Of a stretch of 64,000 nt of DNA, positions 43,568 to 55,513 are shown one piece after another (positions within the stretch are counted from its first letter, which is position 1; each line of letters starts with the position of its first letter). The DNA is taken from the NCBI GenBank assembly GCA_948567375.1, contig OX419755.1, forward strand, positions 10,049,001-10,113,000, written 5' to 3'. The notes below the pieces were generated by a model. The model was not told where the DNA came from and made no database searches. It was given only the letters and a program-made list of their open reading frames with translations. The position numbers and the translations under genes are program-made. Source of the stretch: Lunularia cruciata. Lineage: Eukaryota > Streptophyta > Marchantiopsida > Lunulariales > Lunulariaceae.

Positions 43568-44426
43568 TGGAGGCAATGCACAAGGTTATCATTGCTATGT
43601 AGCAACAAATTGAGCACTTTAATCAATTATTGGACGAATAAGACCATCCACAACAAGAACATGTAGAAAGAGCACCAATTCAAGAAGGAGAAGACCAAAT
43701 CAGATTTCCAAAACCTAAGGTATTTGAACACAAGAATCTTTTGGATGTAGTGGAGAACTTTTATTTGACTGCTTTTGGAGAACTTTTATTTGACTGCTTT
43801 TGAAGCTACCAATCTTCAAGATGAATAGAAATAGATTTTCTTAACTTCTAGCCGATTAGATGGAGTAGCAAAGCTATGGTGGCAATTCTTGGTGGAGCAA
43901 GCTGATAGTGAAGCAAGCTAAATGCAAGTTATTGCACCAATCTTGACTTGGGCAAAACTCAAGAGTGCAATAATTGGTTGATTCTAAGCTATAAATGCTA
44001 CACGAGCTGCACAAGATAGGTTGGTAGAGTTGAGACAAATTGGCTCTATAATTAGTTACATCATGAAATGCCAGAACACCATCATGAAAATTCCAAATAT
44101 ACTAGAAGGTGAAGCTTTGGATCAATTTGTGAGGGGCTCAAAGTCACAAACCAAATTAGAGATAATTGTGCAAGAGACACAACACTTGGAGGAAGCCATG
44201 TGGTTAGCCAAATGCTTTTCCTTGGTTGTAACAACTTTGTCTTGACCTTGACCTCCACAAAACCTACCAATACACTACACACAGGTGGAGAAGTTGGCAC
44301 CAATGAATATTAATGCCATTCAATAGAGACCACTTAGCACCACAAATAGAGGAAAATTATGACAAATTGGTGGTTGTTACCAAATTAGACATCCACTCAA
44401 GAAAGGATGACCTCAACAAGTCACCA
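43568..44426 (+). pseudogene. Gag of element D
   Basis: ATGGAGGCAATGCACAAGG opens the frame, followed by RFPKPKVFEHKNLLDVVENF, the N-terminal gag signature of chromoviruses. Further pieces match the Retrotrans_gag core (AARAAQDRLVELRQIGS, about 44000-44060). A decayed zinc knuckle-like CYQIRHPLKKG is near 44370. There is a direct duplication of TTTGGAGAACTTTTATTTGAC at about 43750-43800. Stops are frequent. The frame is cut at 44426 by LTR A3. Confidence 0.75.
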
Positions 44427-45108
44427 TATCACAACCCAACAAGTATCACTTTTTTGATAATCAATAAGTAAAGTTTGTTCCCAAAGAGATACGAGTCAGA
44501 AATAGTTAAATACAAAGTGAAATAGTAACACTCAATTCTTTTTGTTTGTGTCTTTGATCTCTTAGGTAGAAACCACATCCAAAAGAGAGTAGCAAGCACT
44601 ATATTACAGTCTTCTCACAAATCAAAACACCCATAATCACAATTCTTCCAATTCTTTCCAAACAAACTTTGATTCAATCCTTGTGTTTTTGTTCGTCCCA
44701 AAAAAGGCTACTTCAAAGAAAAACAATATTGCCTCAAAATTGTGTTCCACCCCTCCACTTAAGGCACACATTCCTTGATCTAAGTTGCTTTGCATCAACC
44801 TTGTATTGTGCTCACAATTGTACAATACTACAAACACTACAATTCCTCATGGATCTACAAGGCATTGTTTTGATTGTTATCCACTCAAGGTCAAACACAC
44901 AATGAAATCAGAAAATATGGAATCCAACATCCAACATCCAATACTCAGACTTGCACTTAAAATTTCTCCAAACACTCACAAATACACACACACATACACA
45001 AGATTGATAATTGGAATTAAGCTAAAATGATGAGCATTGAGTTATAGCACTTTGCTTTACTCAACTTCAAAAATGTAAATATTGAACAACAAAACATTGC
45101 AAATGCAT

Positions 45109-45118
45109 CCTTTATATA
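45109..45118 (-). promoter_or_regulatory. LTR TATA box, A3
   Basis: TATATAAAGG on the minus strand, at the position aligned with 3402 in LTR A1, about 690 bp before the LTR end. It is the best-preserved promoter element of family A. Confidence 0.65.
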
Positions 45119-45299
45119 GGCAAAGCACTTTGAATAAGATACCATTTCCTACTAATCTCCAGATCTGAAATGGCAACCCACTCTTCATATCTATTGATTC
45201 AAATCTCAAGGCAATTATGAATCCGATCCGATGTCTACCTTTCCTTCTTCTACACCCAATGTAACTTCCTTTGCATCTTGTACTTTGGCTCTATCAACT

Positions 45300-47815
45300 T
45301 CTATATCTTCTCCTATTTCTTCACCTCTTCCGTCTAAATTGAAATTGAAGTCATGGGCATTCTATCTACCTTCGTATCATCCAACCCACTTACTCCTAAT
45401 AGCTCAAGTAACTCACTTGAAGACATTTTCACTCCTACTTCCCTTACTTTGCATTGGGTTTCTACCTTCATGCTACTCCAAATCTCATCTAACTTTGATA
45501 TAACCAAATCCAATTTGAGGCAAACATTGTCTCCTACCTCTAACATCTTCCCCTATCTGCTCGATCTCTTAGGAAAATCAGCAAATTAATCAGATCTGTG
45601 TCCTTTGCATTTCTCCTTCTTGTCTCTTGAACTAACAACTTCTGTTCATGCAATCTTACTTCTTCCACTTTCACTTCTGCTTTTGACTTCAACATTCCTT
45701 TGATTTTCTTGATTACTTCTCCGACTTGCTCCAATGTATGATCTCAAGCTTGCTCCGCTTGCAACTCTTCACAATACATCTTCAGTGCGTCTTCAAACTT
45801 GGCTTTCAATGCTTCCTTCTCCTCCATGTATTGGGCAAGTTGGGCTTCTACATTGATGACAAGTCCTTGCAATCATTCTTCCTCTTGATTCCTCCCGGCT
45901 AAATCTTGCTGCTAGGCTTCATCCTTCTCTGCTGCACTTGACTTTAGACTCTCCAATTCTTGTTCCATTACAACTGCGCTTGCTTTCAAATGTATGACTT
46001 CTATATGAGCTTTATCAAATTCTCCTTTCAACTTCTCAAAGGTTATCTTCTACTTACTCAATGCTTTAGCTTGACTTTCAATCTCACCTCCTTGCTTCTC
46101 AAAAGCATTCTACAAATTCTTGAACCTCTTTTGTCAAAGCACATTCTCAATCTAAAGCTCTTCAGCTTGCTTCTTGCCCGGGGTTGACCTCTCCTGCAAC
46201 TGCACAATCTCTTCACTCAAATATTTCACAACCTGTAGTTCATCCCTTACCTCTAGATGATCCTTCTTTGGCTCTTACTTCTTCTTCTTCAACACCAATA
46301 GCAATGGACACACAATCTTGGACAAGTACATTACTTTCCTAAAATCTTCTTCTTCTTCTTCATCTTTGTACTCTGCTTGCATTGGTGCTTCTTTGACTAG
46401 TGCCTTACCCAAAGTCTTGATCTTCTTACCTCCAGAGTAACCTCTTCCAAGCTTTCTTCTTCACCTTCATCTTTACTTGGTCCATAGCCAATTGTAGAGT
46501 CTTCTTTGTTTTGATTCCTTGTGGGAATATTAACCTTAGCTCTTCTTCTCTATACTCTTCTATCTCCACGGCAGGCAACTCTAGACATGAAAGTCCTTCC
46601 ATCTGGTCAATTGCTGCCAAATGGATCTTCCTCCTTAGCCACTTCCTTTAGCTACTACTGAACCTTAGGTACTTCCTCACTCTTGCTGCTTGATTCCTCA
46701 CTTTGCAACATGAGTTTTGCTTCTTCTTCTTCAGCCTAGTCCACTGACTTGTACTACACTTCTCCTTTTGACTCTTCTCCCAATGACAAGTCTTGCAAGA
46801 CTACCTCATGCCTTGGGTCCAACCTTCTTGTCTTCTATGGCTGTATTGGTGACACCAATTATTTGGGTGGGTCCGCTTCTTTGTCATTGAAATTGTTCTC
46901 CACTCTCTTCTAATGTCCTATCCTTGCAAAGTGGTAATCACCACTTTGTATTTGGCAGATGTACTACTACTCTTCTATATCTGCTTCTCTTCACAAATCT
47001 AGGTGGAAGTGCAACACTATCTTTTGTTGTTAGGCCGCACTTAGCAAGTTCAACCTGAGGTTAAAGTGCACTGCAAATTGTACTAGGTAGTGTGGCGGCA
47101 ATCTGTCTCTCCAATTCTAGATCATCTACTTTGTTGGCTAGTGAAAACACTTTGCCCAATTCACCGGTTCTCCTACAAACATTTGATGGAAAAATACCAC
47201 TTGGTGCTTTATTACATAAGTGGTTTGCTTTGGCTTGACGCTTGCAATCATCACCCTGACAATACTTTGCCTTATCAGGTCTTGATAGGTATCCACTTTG
47301 TATCCATTCTTTGTATGTGGAGCACTAAAGGAGTTTTGTACTTCTGTAGTCTCTTCTACACACTCTCCCTTCCATAGAATATGACCCAGGTCTCCTCACC
47401 AGCCTCTTTCCCTAGGACTAGTCTCCAATCCGACTCTATCCATATGGATTGCCCTCTCTTCACCACATCTTCCAGACCGTCCTCACAATTACTTGCAGCT
47501 ATTTTTGCCATGAAACCTATAAACTCAAGTTCCAATTCTAGGTCAAGAAGGTGATCCAATGTTTACTCAAAACTTCAATCCTTGCTATGACATCTAACTC
47601 CAAATCATAGGATTCCTCACTACAAGTGAGGGACTCTTCTTTCCACCCCTTAGTGGCATTGTGCAATCTCTCACTCTTTGTGTCTAGAAATAATCCCTTC
47701 CTCTGGACAAAAAATCCCCACTCCCTTAGGATTCTTAACAATCAAGTTCTCAGTTGGCTTCATAGTAGGCACTCCTTTGTAAACTACTTATTGGCATAGG
47801 ATACTTGCATGACAT
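45300..47815 (-). pseudogene. LTR-embedded extra ORF (U3 ORF) of LTR A3
   Basis: This is the homologue of 713-3288. Minus-strand ATG at 47815 aligns with the ATG at 713. Shared blocks: ARIEVLSKHWITFLT (about 47590) against ARIEVLSRLRITFL; SDWRLVLGKEAG (about 47430); TTYVIKHQVVFFHQMFVGEP then VNWAKCF (about 47235-47140); and in the coiled coil VRLHEQKLLVQETRRRNAKD (about 45680-45610) against the A1 block with two TGA codons. It has more stops and frameshifts than A1. At A1 TGA 2882 this copy has arginine. Confidence 0.75.
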
Positions 47816-48223
47816 TTTGACAAAGTCTCAATCATATAGTTCTTTGTTGCACAATCATTCCTTAGTCACTCTTCACTTGATAATCACACCTTCTGCATGC
47901 ATTCCTCTTGTCATTTTCAATTTTATCCCTCTCATGCCTTAGCCATTTTCTTGCTCATACATTCTTGGCTGGCAAACCGAAAGGAAAGTTGTTTCTTTAT
48001 TGTTGCATTGGGTTGATTGCCCTAAGGCAAAGTTTCCTTACTTTGGGTTTCTCATTTGACAAGTCCAATCCAAGTTCTTCTTTTTCTTAACACAAAGTAA
48101 GCTACTTTGGGTTTGACCCGAAGACACGATTCTTTTTCTTTCATTGCCATTCGTGTTCAATCTGACTTCAACTATACACTTCTTCTTCACAATTTGATAA
48201 AACCAAAAAATGTGGGTACCACA

Positions 48224-48665
48224 TGCCTAGATGGAGTTTGTGGAGAAAAATGATCAAGGAAACAAGGAATCCTAATAAGAGATTTTGAGCCTCCTATTGG
48301 GAACTTGATCATTCCAATGGGATCAAAGGCTTGACCTATGCAAGTTTGCTTCACTTGCAAGGTGTGATATCTGATCATGGTTATAGAATTTTTATTGATT
48401 TTGGAAGTTCAAAGAATTTTATGTCCATGCAATTAGCAATGGAATTATATATTCTTATCAAGCCAATAATTAGAAGCAGATTGATGATGGCGGATGGTAA
48501 AAAGGGTTTTGCATTCCGTACCTCACATCCTATTACATTAAGGATTGGGAAGGAGTATTCGGAGTGTATTTGGTTTGTAGTGGCACCTCTACATTGTGAT
48601 ACCATTCTAGGTTTACTTTGTTGTGAATGTCATAAGATTCAATTTGCTTGGACCCAATGAAAAAT
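48224..48665 (+). pseudogene. Protease of element D
   Basis: The frame 48331-48660 reads GVISDHGYRIFIDFGSSKNF: the active site D-S-G has become D-F-G. The end DTILGLLCCECHKIQFAW corresponds to the conserved ILG-x-x-W-L region before RT. The N-terminal part adjoins LTR A3. Confidence 0.75.
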
Positions 48666-48753
48666 TCAAGTACAACACCAAGATAGGACTTTTTGGTTAA
48701 GTTGTCTGGCACCTTCGAGTAAGACACTTAAGAATAGTCAATCCCAAGATGTG

Positions 48754-48933
48754 AAGTTTGTCATGAAAGCAGCCATAGAATAAGCTTTGAAGGAAGATAA
48801 GTCCCAAGATGGGAAGTTTGTTAGGAAAGAAGCCATAAAGCAAGCTTTGAAAGAAGATCAGTCTCTAGATGGGAAGTTTGTCAATGAAATAGCTATAGAG
48901 CAAGCTTTGAAGGAAGATAAGTCTATTTTTACC
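48754..48933 (+). repeat. In-frame 60-bp (20-codon) tandem repeat between protease and RT
   Basis: AAGTTTGT starts units at 48754, 48814 and 48874, exactly 60 bp apart. Each encodes K-F-V-x-K/N-x-A-I-x-Q-A-L-K-E-D-x-S. The length keeps the pol frame. It is a linker expansion with Lys/Glu alternation. Units differ at about one base in six, so the expansion predates part of the decay. Confidence 0.85.
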
Positions 48934-48989
48934 ATGTAGATCAAGTCAATTACACTAGGAGAATTTGAGGAGGGTCAAGAGTCTTGTCA

Positions 48990-49520
48990 AGCAATGGTTA
49001 ATCAAATAGTTCAAGAGTTTGCCAACATGTTTTTGGATGATTTGCCAAAGGGATTACCCTCCAATTGTGGTATGTCCTTCAAAATTGAGCTATTATCAAG
49101 GAGTACTCCAATGAGTAGACCATTCTATCGGCTCTCATCAAAGGAGTTGGAGGAGTAATAACCCTAATGGAGTTGTTGGAGAAGGATTCATACAATATAG
49201 TGCATCTCCTTGGGGAGCACCAATAGTGTTTGGTCCAAAGAAGGATGGAAGAATTCATTTTTGTATTGATTACCATGGGCTCAATAAAAAAACAATGAAG
49301 AATGCATATCCTTTGCCTTGAATGGATGACTTGCTTGATCAAATGAGTGGATCACAATACTTCTCCAAGTTGGATCTTTGCTATGGCTATTGGCAAATCT
49401 CCATTGATAGGAAGGATGTGCAAAAGACTACCTTTTGCACAAAGTATGGGCATTTTGAATGGAGAGTTCTATCTTTTGGGCTCACGTATGCTCCAGTAGT
49501 CTTTGTGGATTAGATGCTCA
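48990..49520 (+). pseudogene. Reverse transcriptase of element D, truncated
   Basis: Blocks in order: [61 protein letters not shown], and VLSFGLTYAPVVF. The sequence then passes within about 10 codons to RNase H. The YxDD catalytic motif, the thumb and the connection, some 150-200 codons, are deleted. This copy could not have made active RT. Confidence 0.85.
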
Positions 49521-49940
49521 ACTATCTTGTGTGGTTGACTTTAATGCTTCTAACTTTGCCATCAAAATTATGTTGCAACAGAAATTCCCGATTGGGTTAC
49601 ATCCCATTGCCTTTGTATCTCACCAATTAAACACCCAAAAAGGGATTACTCTACATGAGATCATGAACAACTAGCAATGGTATATGCCACCAAGGTATGG
49701 AGGCATTATCTCTTGGGAAAATAGGTGATCATGGAAACCAATCACAAACCCTTGTTACAAACATTACATTTGGAACACATGAAGAGTCAACATCATCGAT
49801 GGGAGGAGAATTTCCAATTTTTTGACATCAAACTTGAGTAAAAACCTGGTTGGTTCCATGACATCCAAATGCCCTATCTCAATGACCTAATTTGAAGTCT
49901 CTTCATCTCATTACGATAACAATTACAACGGTGTTAGTTG
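49521..49940 (+). pseudogene. RNase H of element D
   Basis: VVDFNASNFAIKIMLQQ contains the first catalytic-type aspartate; HPIAFVSHQLNTQKGITLHE and a following YGGIISWE-like block are the usual RNase H landmarks, the last in a shifted frame. Only a few stops are present. Confidence 0.7.
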
Positions 49941-49959
49941 ACTCCAAGGTCTAAATTGA

Positions 49960-51200
49960 GTTTAGGACAACTCTACAACAAGATCCCTTCTTTCAGATGG
50001 TACAAGGTCATCTTGCAACATGTGATGAGGAGTAAAATACCTTCTCTTTCAAGGAAGGCCTTTTATTCCATGAGGATCAGATATATGTTCTAGCCAAGGG
50101 TGATCTCCAACTTGTGTGCCTCCAAGAAGCCAATGACTTACCAATCATTGGTCACATGGGTGCAGGCAAGTCCTTGGGTACCCTTAAATGCCAATGGTGG
50201 TGGCCCAACATGGCACAAGATGTTCAAGAGTTTGTCCAATCATGTGAGAGCTACCAATGTGACAAGGCCAACAACCAAAAACTGAATGGACTCCTTCAAC
50301 CACTCCCCATTCCATTTGCACAATGGGAACACATGAGCTTGGATCTCATTACATCCTTGCCCAAGACAAAGCAAGGTCACACAACAATAGTGGTGTTTGT
50401 TGATAAGCTTAGTTAGCAAATCCATTTGGCACCAACCTTTGATATCGTGGATGTTCCAACATCAGCATAGATCTACTTTGATATTGTCTTTGAGCATCAT
50501 GGGATGCTTCATGTATTCATCTCCTATTGTGATCCTTGATTCATTGGAAAAAATTCTTCCAAATACTTGGCACCAAGCTTGCTTCATCTATGGCCTATCA
50601 TCCTCAAACTGATGGACATATTGAACATACAAATTGCACCTTGGAGGATATGCTTTATGCCTTTGTCAACATGCACCATACCGATTGGGATAATTGTCTT
50701 GCAGCTATGGAACTTGCATACAATAATTCCAAACAAGCAAGCACTAAATTCTCTCTTTTCTTCCTCAATTTTAGCCAAGATCCACATGTTCCAAAATCTC
50801 TTCTTGCTCCTCCTCCATCTCATGTCCCTCATAATTTCACCTTCTTGACCACCATATCCCAATCCCTCCAACAAGCCAAATCTCATCTCCTTGTTGCTCA
50901 AAATTGTCAGAAACAATATGTAGACCACCATCATCATGATCTCACCTTTCAAGTTGATGATAAAATCATGCTCTTGTCTTGTAACTTACCCTTCCCACTT
51001 GATACCCAAGTTTGTAAACTTGATCCTAATTGGATGACATCAAAGGGTCCTATGATATCATCCAAATCATTTCTCTTGTTGCTTATCAACTTGCCTTGCC
51101 TTGCCTTGTCATATATGCATCCACCCTTTCTTTCATATTTCCAAGTTGAAACCTTTTGTTCCTAATTCTTCTTCTTGTTCCTCTTGTGCCAACCTCCTCC
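49960..51200 (+). pseudogene. Integrase of element D
   Basis: Zinc-finger part with IIGHMGAGKSLGTLKCQWWW then CESYQCDKANNQK (H-H-C-C pattern preserved, about 50140-50280). The core has LDLITSLPKTKQGHTTIVVF (first Asp). The second catalytic Asp region (FIVILDSLEKILPNTWH, about 50520-50580) is altered. The third motif SMAYHPQTDGHIEHTNCTLE has its E as glutamate at HIEHTN. The C-terminal region continues to about 51160 with PVDDKIMLLSCNL-type sequence. Confidence 0.8.
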
Positions 51201-51224
51201 TCCTCCTCCCATCTTTATCAATGA

Positions 51225-51405
51225 TCATGAAGAGTATGAAGTCAATTGGATCCTTGCATGTTGCTACATTGCACAAGGGCGTCAACAACATATAGAGTAC
51301 AAAGTCCTCTAGAAAGGATATCCCCTTCATGATGCTACTTGGGAGCCTCTTTCTCATTTGTAGAATGCACAAATGGTAGTCTAGGAGTTTGAAGCTTCAA
51401 TGGGA
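51225..51405 (+). pseudogene. Chromodomain of element D integrase
   Basis: The plus strand reads EYEVNWILACYIAQGRQQHI, EYKVL, stop, KGYPLHDATWEPLSHL, stop, NAQMVV, stop, EFEA. The canonical chromodomain pattern is E-Y-x-V-K-W-K-G-Y-P ... A-T-W-E-P ... L-x-N-A ... E-F. The stops are TAG codons at places where tryptophan (TGG) or glutamine (CAG) is expected. This domain steers chromovirus integration to marked chromatin. Confidence 0.85.
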
Positions 51406-51423
51406 ACAAGGACATCACCAACT

Positions 51424-51436
51424 AGTGGTGGGGGAA
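51424..51436 (+). promoter_or_regulatory. Polypurine tract of element D
   Basis: AGTGGTGGGGGAA, two bases before the 3' LTR start at 51439. Confidence 0.7.
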
Positions 51437-51438
51437 TA

Positions 51439-51907
51439 TATAAAAATATGGAGTTTAACAATGAAGTTAATCAAAGCTAAAAAAGTAGCAAATAGGCCAA
51501 ATTAGCCTAGATATCCTAGAAGCATTTAGGAAGCTACTTGGTACTCTCCTAACTATTGGATAATGTGCATGCCAAGTTGTTACTTCTAGGAGCTTGCTTC
51601 TTGAGAAGCTTCCCGGCTACCTTGGCTTGCACCCCAAGTAGGTAGCTTTTGGAAGGAAGCTTCTAGAAGTTTCCAACTAGCTTAGCTTACACACCAAGTA
51701 AACAACTTCTAGATGGAAGCTTCTTGATTAACTTAGCTTGCACTCCAAGAAAGTGGATCAAGGAGGTTTCTTGAGAAGCTTCTCAAGAACCTTGTATGTT
51801 CCCTATAAATACCAAAGCCAAAGCTCATGCTAGGCATTTGGAGTTTTCTCTTGTTCAATAATGATCTTGCATTCTCCTATTTCTCTCCTTGATCTTGGTC
51901 TTTTACA
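51439..51907 (+). mobile_element. 3' LTR of element D (469 bp)
   Basis: It starts TATAAAAATATGGAG and ends GGTCTTTTACA, aligned with 42801-43277. TATAAAT at 51804-51810 is the probable TATA box. Differences from the 5' LTR are frequent and mostly transitions, so the insertion is old. Confidence 0.85.
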
Positions 51908-54900
51908 TAGTGCCACTCCATTCTCAAGTTGCAATCTCTACAAGTGCATCTTACTCTTCTTAGAAGGCACAAGTTGCATGACCACACTTCATGCTCCTCA
52001 TTGTCTACATATTTTGATTTTGTGGTATTGCTTGTATGGTGATCTTCCCAATCCACTTAGGACACAAGTTCACTCCTTTTGATTCTTTCCATGCACACCC
52101 TGATCAAAGGTGAGTACTTGCTTGGTGCTAAGCATTGAAGGTCCTACTATGAAATTCCTCACCTCTACTCTTACCTAGATATTGACCATCACACAAAATG
52201 GAGGACATAAAACTTGCAAAGAAATGAGAGTACTCCTCACTTGTAATCAAAGTATGAAAAATCATGAATGAACAAATACAAGTGTCATCACACTCAGCTT
52301 TAATACTAATTTGTCTGCAAGCCAAAGGGATCAGAATCCCAAGTGGATCCTTGAAAATCCTAATCTGTATTTATACATCACTCAAGTAAATTAATCACCT
52401 ATACAATGATTAGGTGCCTCATGCATGTCAAGGAAGATGCCAGAGCTTCCCGCCTAATATATGTTAAGTGCACAAATCCAAATGCGTGTACAATCTTGAG
52501 TGCACTTCTTCTGAAATATGTGAAGTCTTGAGAGTTGGCACCAATAGCCTACTCAAAGTGCCTTATTACTGTACAACTCCAACCTTAAATTTGGCTAAGA
52601 GTGCTTGTTTCCCAAAGGACTTCCCCTCACGGGAGTGCCTTGGGCTTGAATGACTAGTGGTAAAGGACTATATTTGCCCCTAAGATGTTTAACTCACTAA
52701 TATCTATATGCTTGGTACCTTGCTATCTCTAACAAGTATGTTTGTCAAACTTTGTTGAACTTTGTTTCTAAGTGCTCCTTAAAATGTAGAGACAATATGT
52801 TCTTTTTCTCTTCTTAATAGGCCTGATTTTGCAATTGCTCAAGCTGCATCTTCAATTCATGGTGCTTTGTCTGTAATGCATGCACTTGTCCTCCTTCTTG
52901 TAGCATGTCCACAAAGAAGGTCTGGGCCTCCTCCAATTGTTGCAGCATTTGGAGCTAGTCCCCATTGATCTTCTTGGTCAGAGTACTATATTTGGCCTTT
53001 TGCTCATCCAATGCTTTGGAGACTTTTTGCATGCTTGGCTCTTTATTCTTCTGCTTCCTTGGTGAGACTACCAGTTGTGCTACCACTTCCTTTTGGTACT
53101 TTTACATTTTTGCTTCTAAGGTCACCACTTGATTATATCCCTCTCTCTAAACACTTTGAGTCCTCTCCTCTCCAACTCCTTGCACTTGCCATGAAATTGG
53201 TTTTCTACCTCTTTGTTGTACTGGTCAAACTTGAATCAGAGTGCCTTTCAATCCCCTTCAAAACTTTGGGTCTTTACTGCTTGGTGATCTTGTTTGTTCT
53301 CTAATTGTAGCACTTCTCCTCTTGAGTTCTTGGTTCTCCTACATCAAGGCACTTACCTTTGTTGCCTTTGCCTTGTATAGATCTTTGGCCTTTGTTGCTT
53401 CTTCTTTTGCCAATTCTTCTTTGGCCTTCTAAGTGTAGACTTTCTTATGCACATTCCTAATTAGGATGGTGTAGTCTAAATGTTGGGGCATTCGGCTTGG
53501 TATTGAGGCAACAACACTTCCATCAATTATAGTGTGGCTCTTACTAAATGTATGATAAAATTATATCCTTCTTGGACCAGCATTGGCTCCAAAGTTGCTA
53601 TCTCTTTTTGCATCTTAATTAATGTTTCTAGTGTAGGCACAAGAAGGTCAGCCTCAGTGTTGACTTCCTCTTCTTCTTCTACATGCTTGTTGATGCATCT
53701 TCTAGGTGGACTTTGGCCTCTTCCTCCACTCCAGGTCAAATTTCTTGGGCCTTTGAGCACTTCACTTGGTCTTGAGTTACTCCAATGGCTTCTTCCTTTG
53801 TGATTGGACTCAAAGTGGCATGTTTGGGCACTACCACCTCTTCCATAACGCTCTCTCCTTCATGTACATGGCACTTGTCCAAATCTTGGCCCTGCAAGTT
53901 TAGAGTAGATTAGGCATCTTCTTAGGTTTCTTCTTCACCTACTTTCTGTCCTAAAGTGGAGGTTGATCCTTGCTCCTCTTCTTCATCATCTCCTTTGATT
54001 GCTATATCATTGGCTTCTCCCTCTAATGAGGATACATCTACAACTTGTGTGCTGGCCCTTGGCCTCTTTGAAGATGGAGGTGGCTTCTTCTTTAGCATGG
54101 TATTCTTTGTATTTGTAGGCTTTCGCAGAGCTAGTTCTTTGTCCACAAGCAAAAAATGACTTGTGCAAGAAAACTCAGCATTTGCATGCTGATACTTAGT
54201 GATCTGAGTGGGTCCTTTGGGTTGTTCATCAAAATAACCTTCAAGGTGGAAATGGATTGGAAACCTCTTCCTCTCCTCTCTATTCAAGAGGTTGGTCCCC
54301 ATGTAGTTATGTATGGCAAAAGGAGCAAGGTAGGTAGCACCTCCTTCCTTGTCAAAATCTAAGTGCAAGAGCTTTGACTATCTATCAAATATCTCTACCC
54401 AATCTACCGGCTCTCTTAAATACATGTAATCAAGAAACTTGGCATTGCCATTGGTCAAGTAGGTAGTTTTCTTTTCAAAGTTTCATAACTGCATCTACTA
54501 TGATCATTCTCATAGGATCCTTGTAACTGGTTGCTCTTCACTCATTCTTCTTTGATTGCTTATCATTAAAGGTGACCTTGATCTTGGTTTTCAGTTCCTT
54601 CTATGTGAATTTCTATGTATGGTCATTGCTCTTGCAACTCTAGCATATGGGCTGCGTACCATTCTCCAATCATCCTTTGTCCAATTCCATGGGTTGCCTC
54701 TCAGTAGTCCCAATGTTTTCTCTGTTTTCTCCATCATCTCATGGATCATCTAGAGTCTATCAATTCCTAGCTCTAGAAAAAGAATCCCAACTGCTTGCTC
54801 CAAATCATATTGGTCCTACAATGCATCACCTACTTGTTCATAGCAAGGGACTTAAGAATGGCCTCATGGATCTTTCTATAAGCTATGGGAATGAACACCA

Positions 54901-55513
54901 TAGTTATAGACAGATGGGAGTGCTAAATTTCATCTATACTGCTACTCTAAGTACTTCTCCTCACTTTGAGTGATGGAAACCATGCTGAGTGATACCACCA
55001 AAACAACTTGTAGTAATTCTCTCTTGGTTTGCAAAAAAGTGCAAGACACTACTCAATCAGGTAAGCAAGAAAACAAATTTCTGAAATTGCTAGCCATGCG
55101 CCTCAATTTATAGTCCCAACTCCAGGTTGATACTCAGCACTTTGGCAATTATAGAGTAGGTAGACACTTTCCATTACACAAGCAAAGCTCTACATGTTGT
55201 TTATGATGAGAAGTCACTCTCCCATGCGCCAAACTTGTCCATTGAGTGCTAGTAGTTATATTGAGTGTAACGGTCCTTGGTGCTCAAATTCTGACTGAGA
55301 TAGTAGTGTGTTCAAATCACAGTGGCTCTTAACTAAGAGTGTTAAGGTGGCACTCTACACTAGGGCTTTAAGATTCACCTATGGGCACTCCAAGTGCTCT
55401 CCTCTCAAAAGCACTCCAAATGATTCCACTACACTTTGAGTGTTATTCCTTTCCCAAGCACTCAAGGTTATCCCACACCCCTTTGAGTGTTATTCCATCC
55501 TTATTTTGGTGAC
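51908..55513 (-). mobile_element. LTR unit E2, right part with U3-type ORF
   Basis: It continues the minus-strand unit begun at 42621-42800, after element D. It holds an ORF of the U3 family (54480-52800). The outer part (55380-55513) has repeats of CTTTGAGTGTTATTCC, and CACTCAAG recurs at 57430 beyond solo LTR A4; the unit probably continues across A4. Its outer end is not identified. 52128-52800 shows no coding sequence. Confidence 0.5.
52800..54480 (-). pseudogene. U3-type ORF of unit E2
   Basis: The domain block reads KFLDYMYLREPVDWVEIF (about 54450-54400), then ATYLAPFAIHNYMGTNLLNR (about 54345-54290). A Lys-rich region with KKKPPPSSKRPR (about 54100-54050) and an acidic stretch follow. 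A coiled coil (about 53760-52800) comes next, including AKEELAKEEATKAKDLYKAK and QLQMLQQLEEAQTFF-type sequence. The order matches LTR A1. The first two parts share one frame from 54368 to 53922; later parts are frameshifted. Confidence 0.65.

Larger units (their letters stand above)
44427..48223 (-). mobile_element. Solo LTR A3 (3797 bp), coding-capable
   Basis: On the minus strand it starts TGTGGTACCCACATTTTTTG at 48223 and ends GGGTTGTGATA at 44427. Length and order match LTR A1. Both sides are element D (gag left, protease right), so it is a solo LTR left after recombination between two LTRs. The 5-bp flanks CACCA and TGCCT do not match, so no target duplication is visible. The TATATAAAGG box is at plus 45109-45118. 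Confidence 0.85.
42801..51907 (+). mobile_element. Element D: complete chromovirus (Ty3/gypsy), with nested solo LTR
   Basis: 5' LTR 42801-43277, primer site, leader hairpin, gag, [solo LTR A3 inserted at 44427-48223], protease, reverse transcriptase, RNase H, integrase with chromodomain, polypurine tract and 3' LTR 51439-51907. The flanks are AAGTG (42796-42800) and TAGTG (51908-51912), a 5-bp target duplication with one difference. Without the nested LTR it is about 5.3 kb. Part of RT and the RT-RNase H connection is deleted. Confidence 0.85.
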
